The notes under the pieces: model-generated | The model's input: only the letters and a program-made list of their open reading frames with translations | What the model was told of the DNA's origin: nothing | Databases searched by the model: none | Translations under genes and position numbers: made by a program | DNA from: RGZA01 sp041917755 | GTDB taxonomy: Bacteria > Pseudomonadota > Alphaproteobacteria > UBA9219 > RGZA01 | Assembly (NCBI GenBank): GCA_041917755.1 | Contig: JAYRWY010000006.1 | Span: forward strand, 1-64,000 | DNA: 64,000 bases | Direction: 5' to 3' | Shown: piece after piece, positions 27,231 through 35,675 of the stretch | Layout of the letters: every line of letters starts with the position of its first letter | Numbering within the stretch: the first letter of the stretch is position 1

Positions 27231-27345
27231 GAAAACTCCTCAAAACAAAAACATCGAACTACAAAACCACACTTTAAGATTAGAACGCTAGTCCTTAAGG
27301 CTTTCTAAACAAAATCTGCGGCCACTATTGCACTGCGGTAAGCCC

Positions 27346-27999
27346 TTACGCCGCCTTCTTTTCGTTAGCGGAAGGTGTTGGGCGTTCCAGGATTACTTCA
27401 TCAATCAGACCAAATTTCTTGGCTTCTTCTGGTGACATGAAGTTGTCGCGTTCAACGGCAGCTTCAATAGCCTCCAAAGGTTGGCCGGTATGCTTCACAT
27501 AAATTTCGTTGAGGCGTTTACGCAGCGTAAGAATTTCGCGTGCTTGAATTTCGATATCCGTTGCCTGACCACGTGCACCGCCTGATGGCTGATGGATCAT
27601 CACGCGGCTGTTGGGAAGGCTGAAGCGCTTGCCTTTTTGGCCGCCGGCAAGCAGCAATGAACCCATGGAGCATGCCTGACCCATCACGATAGTGGATACA
27701 GGGGATTTGATGTATTGCATGGTGTCATAAATGGACATGCCAGAAGTCACCACACCGCCGGGTGAATTGATGTAGAAGCTGATTTCCTTGGTTGGATTTT
27801 CCGACTCGAGGAACAGCAACTGCGCGCAAATGAGACTGGATACATGGTCGTTTACTTCGCCGACCAAGAAGATGATGCGTTCTTTGAGGAGGCGCGAATA
27901 AATATCGAATGAACGTTCACCACGTGCTGTTTGTTCAATAACCATCGGCACGAGGTTATTCATGCGGGGAGCCAGTTCGTTGGGATCAAATTCGGACAT
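27346..27999 (-). CDS. clpP: ATP-dependent Clp protease proteolytic subunit
   Basis: Serine protease barrel that works with ClpX. Catalytic Ser111 lies in GQACSMGSLL and His136 in RVMIHQPSGG; the Asp is expected near residue 185. Length 217 is normal, including a short N-terminal propeptide-like segment. An AGGAG ribosome-binding site precedes the ATG. The clpP-clpX order is standard. Confidence 0.98.
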   Translation of the reverse strand: MSEFDPNELAPRMNNLVPMVIEQTARGERSFDIYSRLLKERIIFLVGEVNDHVSSLICAQLLFLESENPTKEISFYINSPGGVVTSGMSIYDTMQYIKSPVSTIVMGQACSMGSLLLAGGQKGKRFSLPNSRVMIHQPSGGARGQATDIEIQAREILTLRKRLNEIYVKHTGQPLEAIEAAVERDNFMSPEEAKKFGLIDEVILERPTPSANEKKAA

Positions 28000-28140
28000 G
28001 GTGCTTAGCGCTCCTGAAAGGTTGGATTAGAATCAAACAGCGAATTCATAAACATAAACATAGCATTCTTTTTTTAATTGTCATGCCCCTTAGCTCATGT
28101 AATGAATTATTTGTTCTATTCTCAGGATTAGGCGGAAAAC

Positions 28141-28695
28141 ATGAAAAATTCGTTGCTAATAAATGCCTTTTTTTCAGTCACATTATCCGCCCTTCTGGTG
28201 GCATCAAACGCCCTGCCCGCGCATGCCACCAACGCCGCACAAGCAGTTGGACAAACGATTGGCCAAGCGGTTGGACAAGCCATCGCCCAGCCGCAAACGC
28301 AGGCCTTGCCGCAAGCCAGCATCACCCTTGTTTCACCTGCCGGTAACGAGACATATATAAGTGGCAATCGCTATCCCATCTCGTGGCATGCAAATATTCC
28401 ACAAATCAACACGCCCTATCACCTGATTGGCGAGATACGTTTACTTGACCAGAATGGCGCGAACAAAAAAGATTTGCGCATCGCCAGATTGACCGCACAA
28501 GACCTTGCCAAAGGCACATATGAGTTCCGCGCCGGTGCGCAAACCGATTTGCAGCATGACCATGTGGCCATCGCCCAAGGCCAATACAAAATATGGATTT
28601 TCATCACCGGCTACACCGATTGCGTAACCCAAGGCACTTGCGCACCGCTATTCGAAGCAACCGCCCTCAGCAATGGTATCGTGACGCTGAAATAG
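28141..28695 (+). CDS. Secreted protein with Kre9-like beta-sandwich pattern, 184 aa
   Basis: This protein has an N-terminal signal peptide (about 1-29, ending ALPAHA). Next comes a short region with repeated GQ(A/T)(V/I) units (AVGQTIGQAVGQAIAQ, about 34-49). The rest is a single domain (about 60-184) starting ITLVSPAGNETYISGNRYPISW. The pattern SP-x-G-x-E-x(3)-G-x(5)-W is that of Kre9 / Ser-Thr-rich surface beta-sandwich domains, which are found in many bacterial exported proteins. This similarity is by eye. There are two Cys in CVTQGTC. It has no obvious enzymatic residues. It lies divergently from clpP and upstream of a lipoprotein gene. Confidence 0.75.
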   Translation: MKNSLLINAFFSVTLSALLVASNALPAHATNAAQAVGQTIGQAVGQAIAQPQTQALPQASITLVSPAGNETYISGNRYPISWHANIPQINTPYHLIGEIRLLDQNGANKKDLRIARLTAQDLAKGTYEFRAGAQTDLQHDHVAIAQGQYKIWIFITGYTDCVTQGTCAPLFEATALSNGIVTLK

Positions 28696-28728
28696 CCGAC
28701 ACTACCAACAACCCCAAAAAGGATATTT

Positions 28729-29157
28729 ATGAAACAGAACTTTGTTGCGGCAGCGTTGATGCTGTTGATGACGGCATGCACCACCACCGGTAACGGGGCA
28801 CATTCCAATCAGACACCGGCGGGAACATACGGCAATGACTTGGGCCAGAGTTGCAGGGTATCGGGCGAAAGCAGAAGAATGTACGAAGTCACACCCACCA
28901 TCGTTTCTGTTGGCTCCATCAATGATGATGACCTTGCAAAGTTAGATGCAAAGCGCCTTGATGGCTGCGCCAGCATAGAATTTCAAATTAATGGCGATGG
29001 CCGCCCCGTCAATATACGCCTGTTAAAGGAAAATCCGAAAGGATATGGAATTGGGACAAACACCATTGCGCAAATCAAAGCCACCCACTTTGAGGAACCC
29101 AAAACCCGTGGCGAATGGTATTTCAAAAACCGGGTCATTATCACCAGCGACCGCTAG
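28729..29157 (+). CDS. Lipoprotein with TonB C-terminal-like domain, 142 aa
   Basis: The signal peptide ends in a lipobox (LMTAC, Cys about residue 17), so this should be a lipid-anchored periplasmic or outer-membrane protein. The C-terminal half has the pattern of a TonB C-terminal domain: GCASIEFQINGDGRPVNIRL, then a short loop and AQIKATHFEEP. There is no N-terminal transmembrane anchor or Pro-rich linker, so it is not a true energy-transducing TonB. The gene is 33 bases after the Kre9-like gene, probably in one operon with it, and is followed by a strong bidirectional terminator. Confidence 0.75.
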   Translation: MKQNFVAAALMLLMTACTTTGNGAHSNQTPAGTYGNDLGQSCRVSGESRRMYEVTPTIVSVGSINDDDLAKLDAKRLDGCASIEFQINGDGRPVNIRLLKENPKGYGIGTNTIAQIKATHFEEPKTRGEWYFKNRVIITSDR

Positions 29158-29170
29158 GCTTTAGGCAAAA

Positions 29171-29214
29171 AAATGCGCCAGTAACTTCAACAGCTACTGG
29201 CGCATGATTTTTTA
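29171..29214. terminator. Bidirectional intrinsic terminator
   Basis: A perfect 11-bp stem, ATGCGCCAGTA (29173-29183) with TACTGGCGCAT (29195-29205), has an 11-base loop. An A-run precedes it and a T-run follows it, so it can stop transcription in both directions. It sits between the convergent lipoprotein gene (plus) and tig (minus). Confidence 0.9.
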
Positions 29215-29224
29215 TACCAACTGA

Positions 29225-30556
29225 TTACTCAGCTGCCTTTTGCAATTCGTCACGGCTTACTTTTTTATCCGTGGTTTTTGCTTGGGAAAGAATAAGATCA
29301 ACCACCTTTTCTTCCAGCATTGGCGCGGTTAGCTGTTCGCGTGCGCTGGCGTCCTTGGTGTAATAATCAACGACCTTCTTTTCTTGGCCGGGATAACGCA
29401 TTGCTTCCTGGATAATCGCTTTGCGTACATCTTCACGGTTGATTTCAAGCTTGTTCTTGCGGGCAACTTCCGACAGCAACAGGCCCAAACGCACACGGCG
29501 GTTGGCAATGTTCTGGTAATCGGTCTTTAATTGCTCATCAGACTTGTTCTTGTCTTCATCATCCAGTTGGCCAGCTTGCTTGGCTTGGGATACTTGTGCC
29601 CAGAGCTGTTCGAATTCGCGAGCAACCAAGGTTGGCGGCACTTCAAACTTGTGACCATCTGCCAATGCATCCATCAATTTGCGTTTGATGATGGCGCGGC
29701 TGACCTGACCAAAGTTTTGTGAAATTTGTTCGCCCAGATGCTTCTTAAGCGCATCAAGGTTTTCAAAGCCTGCGGACTTTGCCAATTCATCATCCACGGC
29801 TGGAGCTTGCAATTGGCTGACTTCGGTGACTTCCACTGCGAATACAGCTTCTGCGCCGGCTAAATCAGTTGCGTGGTAATCCTTGGGGAAGGTTACCTTT
29901 ACATCGCGTTTGTCGCCCTTCTTGGCGCCTACGAGTTGTTCTTCAAAACCAGGAATGAAACGGCCAGAGCCCAATTCCAACGGGAAATCATCGCCCTTCA
30001 TGCCGTCGCGTTTAACGCCATTCACCGAACCATCAAAGTTGATGGTGGTTACATCGCCCAACTTGGCAGCATAGCCAGCTGGTGCCGGTTCTTGCTTGCG
30101 GTTGCCTTTGGCAATGCGTTCCAGTGCTTCGTTGATATCGCTGTCGCTGGCTTCCACTACCATTTTTTCAAATGACAGTTTTGCAAAATCCATTGGTTCA
30201 ATTGCTGGAATGATTTCAACTTCCATCTTGAATACCAAGTCCTTGGTCGCAGGAAGTTCGGATGGCATGCCAACAAATTCAACCTTTGGTTCGGTTGCGG
30301 GGCGCAGACCCTTTTCCGATACAGCTTTCATCGCGGCGGTGTTCACGGTTTCTTCAACCACTTCACCCAGCACAGATGTACCATAGCGTTTTTCAACCAC
30401 AGCCAAGGGAACCTTACCGGGGCGGAAACCGGGCATTTGCACAGTGGCCAACATGCCCTTCAGGCGCGTTTCAATTTGGCGCTGGATATCAGCTGCCGGT
30501 ACGGTCACTTCGTAATTGTGCACAAGACCTTCGGTCTTCAACGCATTAACCTGCAT
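29225..30556 (-). CDS. tig: Trigger factor
   Basis: Ribosome-associated chaperone and peptidyl-prolyl isomerase that meets nascent chains. The ribosome-binding N-terminal domain contains MPGFRPGKVPLAVVEKRYG, with the G-F-R-x-G-K signature. A PPIase domain (about 165-245, GRFIPGFEEQLVGAKKGDKR) and a long helical C-terminal domain follow. Length 443. The position upstream of the clpP-clpX genes is the usual one, apart from the two secreted-protein genes inserted between them here. Confidence 0.97.
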   Translation of the reverse strand: MQVNALKTEGLVHNYEVTVPAADIQRQIETRLKGMLATVQMPGFRPGKVPLAVVEKRYGTSVLGEVVEETVNTAAMKAVSEKGLRPATEPKVEFVGMPSELPATKDLVFKMEVEIIPAIEPMDFAKLSFEKMVVEASDSDINEALERIAKGNRKQEPAPAGYAAKLGDVTTINFDGSVNGVKRDGMKGDDFPLELGSGRFIPGFEEQLVGAKKGDKRDVKVTFPKDYHATDLAGAEAVFAVEVTEVSQLQAPAVDDELAKSAGFENLDALKKHLGEQISQNFGQVSRAIIKRKLMDALADGHKFEVPPTLVAREFEQLWAQVSQAKQAGQLDDEDKNKSDEQLKTDYQNIANRRVRLGLLLSEVARKNKLEINREDVRKAIIQEAMRYPGQEKKVVDYYTKDASAREQLTAPMLEEKVVDLILSQAKTTDKKVSRDELQKAAE

Positions 30557-30599
30557 AGTCGTTTCCTTTTAAAACCAATTTTCAAATTCATATATTAAG

Positions 30600-30684
<85 letters not shown>

Positions 30685-30782
30685 AGCGAAACACGTTTTT
30701 ATGCGTAAGACCGCGCTTTGTCCATACGCATCTTTGGGTGCGATAAATATAGGAAATATGGGGCCGTTTAAGCGATTAACGC

Positions 30783-31859
30783 TTAAGGATTGCTGCTGGG
30801 GTCTTCTGAACCGGGCTTGGGCGTAATCGGACGCAAAGGTACAACCTTATTATCCAATTCCTCGAAACCACGGGCCAAGGCTTCATCCCCATCCTTACCG
30901 GGAATAAGAGGCGCAACGGAATCATCCTGCGGGTGCATTGGCGCATCCGTTGCCTGATGAAGCTTGAAGGTGACATGCGGTTCACGTACGCGGTTGAAAA
31001 TGCTTATCACATTCGTTTCTTTAAGTTCCGGGTATTGGGTTGCTTGAAGATGCTCGTGCACTTTCTTGGATAGTTTTTTGAATACATCCAGATTATCAAC
31101 ATCCGGGCGCAGGCCCTTAATCGCCAAGGCAAAAAACTTTAAACGGTCAGCTTCAATACCATCTTCGGTTTCAGGCGCCAAGTTGCGTTCCACCATACGA
31201 ACGGCTGCACGGTAGAATAGCTGGCGGGCGAAGGCTTCACTCACCTGCTCTACACCTTCGCGCTGATAACGCAGCATGTTGAGCAATTGCGGCAATTCCT
31301 GATCGGGAAAGCCGTATTCAACCTTGGCCAGAATTTCTTCGAAGCTTTCATACCCTTGAATATGCGCCACGGTGTTATTGGCCAATACTAAAGCCAAGGT
31401 CTTTGGTTCTTGAACCTGCGTGACTTGATGCGAAGCTGCTTGCGCGATTGCCGAAGCAGAGTTTAGCTTAGCGCGGTCTTCATATAATTCTTCCAATGCA
31501 CCAGCAGCTTGAACAGCTTCAATGTTACCGGATTGAGCACCAGCATTATCTTGCGCATAGATTTCGGAAAGATTGATATTAAATTTTGGTTCAAGGCTTC
31601 TATCAACTACGCCAATTTTTGAATCAAGTGCGAGCGACAAATCATCAAATAGTTTATCGGTCTGCTGAATAAGACCTTGCACGGCTTCTGCAATGCGGGC
31701 ACCTGCACGTTTAACAGGACCAAACGTGATCACATCCCAAACTTTTTCGCGGCGTTTTTCGTAGCCAGGGCCATATAATTCTAAATCACGGGCGCGTTGT
31801 GCATGAAGTTTTGCACGGAACTCCCGCCAATGGGCGCGAATTTCTTCATCAGTAGCCAT
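30783..31859 (-). CDS. Hypothetical cytoplasmic protein, 358 aa
   Basis: I do not recognise this protein. It has no signal peptide or transmembrane helix and is strongly helical and charged throughout. The N-terminal 50 residues are very basic/acidic (EEIRAHWREFRAKLHAQRAR). A central section (about 95-260) looks like helical bundles (ALEELYEDRAKLNSASAIAQ). The C-terminal 60 residues are Pro- and Asp-rich and probably disordered. The open frame begins two codons earlier at a TTG; the ATG at 31859 is the better start. It follows the 481-residue secreted protein on the same strand after about 115 bases. Confidence 0.7.
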   Translation of the reverse strand: MATDEEIRAHWREFRAKLHAQRARDLELYGPGYEKRREKVWDVITFGPVKRAGARIAEAVQGLIQQTDKLFDDLSLALDSKIGVVDRSLEPKFNINLSEIYAQDNAGAQSGNIEAVQAAGALEELYEDRAKLNSASAIAQAASHQVTQVQEPKTLALVLANNTVAHIQGYESFEEILAKVEYGFPDQELPQLLNMLRYQREGVEQVSEAFARQLFYRAAVRMVERNLAPETEDGIEADRLKFFALAIKGLRPDVDNLDVFKKLSKKVHEHLQATQYPELKETNVISIFNRVREPHVTFKLHQATDAPMHPQDDSVAPLIPGKDGDEALARGFEELDNKVVPLRPITPKPGSEDPSSNP

Positions 31860-31974
31860 AATCAATTACCCGCATAATGAGTTTAAATGTGCAGGCAATT
31901 TAACACAGGCAATGGCCCTGTTTTTTGGCAATATTACTTTCGATAAAACAAAAAAGCGGAATTAACCAAACTTC

Positions 31975-33420
31975 TTAAGGTTTTTTCTGTTCACCCAAAC
32001 CAAGCGGCGGGATGAGATTGATCAACCCGTCTTTGGTGATTTCGCATGCTGTTGTGGGGTCACGGCCATCACCTTGCAGATTATAAATCGGTGCAAGGCT
32101 TTGCGGGTCTGCATATTTGAACGTGCTGCTGGACCACATGACCTTTGTCGCGCCACCTTCGGCATGCGCATATGACAATGTTAGACCTGCAGGTGACGGA
32201 AATTGTTCAGGTGGCCATGTAATCTGGAACGATAACGGGAAGCCTCCTTCGCGGCGTTCTACATCCGGCAATTTCTGGTTAGGGCCATAGCCATAGCCGC
32301 CAAACACCTTCAAATCGGATAAGCGCACTGCAAACTGGCGCAACGCCTTGCGGCTTGCATCTTCAATATCCACGCTGGTTTTCGATGGCATTTGCTTCTG
32401 GTCAAGCCACCAGATTTCTATGCGGTCATTATTGGCCCAATCATCGGTTGTATTAAACGTGCGCCCCGGATCACGAATTTCGACCAGTAATTTATCATCA
32501 TTAATGCGCAGATATTTGACTTCCACATCCTTGCCATCATCCTCACCATAGATCACATAACCTTGATGCGGACCGGGCAACGAGGTGAGCGTGGATGCGC
32601 AGCTGCCCAGTTTTTTGATATCAGCCAGTTTGATGCCAAGGAAGGACGAGATTTGTTTGCTATCAATCGCTTTATATTTTGGTTTGGCAGCATTTAAATC
32701 GTCTTTATTGCAATCGATAAAACTGGATTGACCATCACCTTCTTCTTGCGGTGAATATCCGCTGGTGAAGGCACCGGTTTCATAATTGAGCAATTGGATA
32801 TGACCGCCTGCTGTATTGGTGCGGTAATCACAAAGGGTGGTGGACGCGTGTGACAGTGATGGCAACGCATAGCTGCGCGCCCACACCCATCGCTCATTAC
32901 TGCCGCCGAGTTGGCGATAGGTAATGTGCTGTTTATCAATTGTAAAACTATCTTCGCCGATTTTGCCTGAGCCATAACCGTCATTGCATAGTTCAAAAAG
33001 CTTTTTGTGTTCGGGCAATAATCCGCCAAAAGTCGATAGCCAGATTTCCTGACGCACATCATCAAGAAATTCGCCAAAGCGTTTATCTTGCGGGCGGCGG
33101 CATTTTTCCCGTTCGTGTTTAGCCTCGAACGGCAGCACAATCTCACTCACCAAATAACGCTTGTTATTGATCACACCGGCATCTTCCGACCACAACGCTT
33201 TGCAGCCTGCCCTACCCTTACATAAATCATCAGGGTTTACTTTGGGGGTGGCGTCCACTTTTGACGGTTCAACTTTTACAGGCTCGGCTTTTGCTACTGC
33301 ACCTTTAGGGGGCGCGGCGTTTGGCGCGGCTGCTTTTGCGGCTTCAGTTTTTTTTGGCTGCTCTGCTGCGATAACAGGGGATGCAAGCAACGCCAGCAGC
33401 ACAATCCATATGAATTTCAT
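31975..33420 (-). CDS. Hypothetical secreted protein, 481 aa
   Basis: I do not recognise this protein. It has a signal peptide (MKFIWIVLLALLASPVIAAE), then about 45 residues of Ala/Lys/Pro-rich linker (KTEAAKAAAP, VKVEPSKVD), and then a globular region of about 410 residues. That region is rich in Trp, Tyr and Gly and contains about nine Cys, which suggests a disulfide-stabilised periplasmic domain. No catalytic motif is evident. The gene begins 17 bases after nnrDE on the same strand, so it is probably cotranscribed with it. Confidence 0.75.
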   Translation of the reverse strand: MKFIWIVLLALLASPVIAAEQPKKTEAAKAAAPNAAPPKGAVAKAEPVKVEPSKVDATPKVNPDDLCKGRAGCKALWSEDAGVINNKRYLVSEIVLPFEAKHEREKCRRPQDKRFGEFLDDVRQEIWLSTFGGLLPEHKKLFELCNDGYGSGKIGEDSFTIDKQHITYRQLGGSNERWVWARSYALPSLSHASTTLCDYRTNTAGGHIQLLNYETGAFTSGYSPQEEGDGQSSFIDCNKDDLNAAKPKYKAIDSKQISSFLGIKLADIKKLGSCASTLTSLPGPHQGYVIYGEDDGKDVEVKYLRINDDKLLVEIRDPGRTFNTTDDWANNDRIEIWWLDQKQMPSKTSVDIEDASRKALRQFAVRLSDLKVFGGYGYGPNQKLPDVERREGGFPLSFQITWPPEQFPSPAGLTLSYAHAEGGATKVMWSSSTFKYADPQSLAPIYNLQGDGRDPTTACEITKDGLINLIPPLGLGEQKKP

Positions 33421-33437
33421 CAGTATCTCTTTTTAAA

Positions 33438-35108
33438 TTATCTTTTTGCAGTGACGGCTTGATTTTGCGGCTCGGCTTTTGGTTTTAAAATATTATGCAG
33501 TCCGGCAATCAAATCTTCTGCAATCAAACATGGTCCAAATTCTGATGCAATAGCGGCGTGTAACCACACGCCAATACAGCCCGCGGGGAATGCTTCGACG
33601 CCCTGCGCCATCAGCCCGGCGATAAAGCCAGCCAGCACATCACCCGAACCAGCAGTTGCAAGGGTTGCAGGTGCATTGGTGCTGATGACGGCAAGACCTT
33701 CGGGGGATGCCACCACCGTATCTGCGCCTTTGAGTACCACCGGACAACCAAGGAATACCGCCGCCGCCTTCGCGCGGGTAATTTTATCTTGGCGCGGATC
33801 TATCACACGGTCGAATAGACGGCTGAATTCCCCTTCATGCGGGGTGATGATGCATTGCGAATTGACAAGACGCTTCAAACTTTCAGCATCACCGGCAAAC
33901 ACATTCAACGCATCCGCATCGAGCACGCATTGCTTGCCAGCCGACAGCGATAGTTGCACCGCTTGGCGGGTTTGTTCGTTTTCACCTGCCCCCGGGCCCA
34001 GCAACATGATGTTGATACGACGGTCTTCCAGAATACGTTGGAAGGAATGGGTAAAGCCATCACCGTCATTCACGGGCTTGACCATGATACTGGTCATGGC
34101 GGTAGCGTAGATGGCGTGTACAGATTGCGGGGCAGCAATGGTCACTAACCCTGTGCCAATGCGCTGGGCGGCCTGCGCCGATAAACGCGCCGCACCCGTC
34201 ATCTCGGCGCCACCCAATACCACCACATGGCCGCGGTCGAATTTATTATGGCTGAGTTGCGGTTGCGGGTAATAGCCAATCCATAGGTCTGGATGATTTT
34301 CGCATATTTGTAATGGCAGCCCCTGCAAGCTTTGCTCAGGAATGCCGATATCAATCAGAAGAATTTCACCGCAAAGCATGCGCCCCGGCATCAACACATG
34401 CGCCAGTTTTTTGCGGAAGAAACAAATTGTCAGATCGGCAACCGCAGATTGGCCAAACACCTGACCGGTATCCGCATTTAATCCACTTGGAATATCCACC
34501 GACACAATAGGCAAGCGCGAACGATTAATGATTTGTAATATCGCAGCCGCTTCCCCCACAATCGGGCGGCGAAGGCCAATGCCATATAAGGCATCGATAA
34601 TCAGTTGTGCGCCTTTTTGAATGGCGTTTTCCATCACAGAAACACTGGCGGTAATTACCGCCCCGCGCCAACGCGAAGCAGCGACCTTTGCCTCTGGCGT
34701 AAGTTCTTCGAGCTTGCCATAGAGTAAAATGCGTACTGGCCAGCCCTTTGCCGCCAAGTGCCGTGCCGCCACAAAGCCGTCGCCGCCATTGTTGCCGGGG
34801 CCACATAAAATAATGGTTGGGCGTTTGGAATACCGCGCCATAACTTGTTCAGCAACCGCAAGCCCTGCGCGCTCCATCAGCACAATCAGAGGCGTGCCCG
34901 CCTGCACCGCCATTTGTTCGGCCGCGCGCATTTGCTGGGCATTTAAAACTGAAAACACACTGGGAGGAATTGTCGGCACCGTATCAATTGGCGCAGAAGA
35001 TAGTTCCGGATTGGAATATGCCTGCGGCTCTGCTGTGACAGCTGGCGCGACATTGGACGATGTTGCAGCGGGATTATTTTTTACGACGTTTGGTTCTTTA
35101 TCGGGCAT
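33438..35108 (-). CDS. nnr: Bifunctional NAD(P)H-hydrate epimerase / ADP-dependent NAD(P)H-hydrate dehydratase
   Basis: Repairs damaged, hydrated NADH and NADPH. The N-terminal YjeF_N epimerase domain (about 55-265) contains QMRAAEQMAVQAG and the nucleotide loop GPGNNGGDGFVAARHL. The C-terminal ribokinase-like dehydratase domain (about 275-545) contains LGPGAGENEQTRQ, the PHEGEFSRLF motif and the TAGSGDVLAGFIAGLMAQG loop that binds ADP. The fusion is the same as E. coli Nnr. The first 50 residues or so are an unusual Asn/Ala/Pro-rich extension that looks disordered; a later ATG (MRAAEQM, codon 61) would be too far inside the domain. Confidence 0.95.
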   Translation of the reverse strand: MPDKEPNVVKNNPAATSSNVAPAVTAEPQAYSNPELSSAPIDTVPTIPPSVFSVLNAQQMRAAEQMAVQAGTPLIVLMERAGLAVAEQVMARYSKRPTIILCGPGNNGGDGFVAARHLAAKGWPVRILLYGKLEELTPEAKVAASRWRGAVITASVSVMENAIQKGAQLIIDALYGIGLRRPIVGEAAAILQIINRSRLPIVSVDIPSGLNADTGQVFGQSAVADLTICFFRKKLAHVLMPGRMLCGEILLIDIGIPEQSLQGLPLQICENHPDLWIGYYPQPQLSHNKFDRGHVVVLGGAEMTGAARLSAQAAQRIGTGLVTIAAPQSVHAIYATAMTSIMVKPVNDGDGFTHSFQRILEDRRINIMLLGPGAGENEQTRQAVQLSLSAGKQCVLDADALNVFAGDAESLKRLVNSQCIITPHEGEFSRLFDRVIDPRQDKITRAKAAAVFLGCPVVLKGADTVVASPEGLAVISTNAPATLATAGSGDVLAGFIAGLMAQGVEAFPAGCIGVWLHAAIASEFGPCLIAEDLIAGLHNILKPKAEPQNQAVTAKR

Positions 35109-35274
35109 AAGATTTCATAGCACTTTTTTTTCCAAGAAACATCATTTCAGTTTTTTGTAACGCCTTGATAGTGCTGTTGATGAATCTGAAATCACAACCC
35201 ATCAGCTGTCGAAGCTACAAAATTCGTTGCATAGCAAGAATGACCGATTGGGGGATAGGTTTGGAAAAAAAGAA

Positions 35275-35351
35275 TGGGGCGATCGACGGGACTTGAACCC
35301 GCGACAACTCGGACCACAACCGAGGGCTCTACCAGCTGAGCTACGACCGCC
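35275..35351 (-). tRNA. tRNA-His (GTG)
   Basis: Minus-strand cloverleaf. The acceptor GCGGTCG pairs with CGATCGC, the anticodon loop TTGTGGT gives GTG, and the T-arm contains GGTTCAAGTCC. The gene encodes the extra 5' G(-1), which pairs with discriminator C73, the identity element of tRNA-His. CCA is encoded. Length 77. Confidence 0.96.
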
Positions 35352-35675
35352 ATACCATTTCTTATGTCAGCTATTCTGGCGAATAGCTGCCTCTTTCAAG
35401 CAGGTCTTGGGCGCCACGTAAACCTTAAAAAGTTAAGGGGCCAACCTGTGGAAGGGCATGAACATTATTGCCAAAGTTATTGAAAATCAACAGAAACGTT
35501 TTCTTGTGCGACCGCACAAAAAGTGCCATAAAAGTCGTCCATCAAGCACTGTTTAGCCAAAAATCTTTGGACACCTGCTTTTTGGGCCCCCCTCAAAATG
35601 TATGTTCAAGCTGGAGATTAAGTCTAATCCACGCGGTTTTTATTATTCTAGTTATGCAACTCTAGGGAGCAATAT
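35352..35675 (+). promoter_or_regulatory. Non-coding region upstream of glnA with two palindromes
   Basis: This 324-base stretch holds no gene. Two inverted repeats stand out. CAGCTATTC-tggc-GAATAGCTG (35368-35389) has 9-bp perfect arms. TTGTGCG-ac-CGCACAA (35504-35519) has 7-bp perfect arms, and AGTGC and GCACT half-sites follow within 45 bases. The GTGC/GCAC content recalls NtrC-type operators, but I see no -24/-12 sigma-54 element before glnA. A weak TATTAT -10 candidate lies about 25 bases before the ATG. No glnB or other gene precedes glnA. Confidence 0.35.

Noticed and set aside
35560..35675. Possible sigma-54 promoter of glnA
   Set aside because: TTTGGACACCTGCTTTTT has GG and GC but at the wrong spacing for a -24/-12 element.
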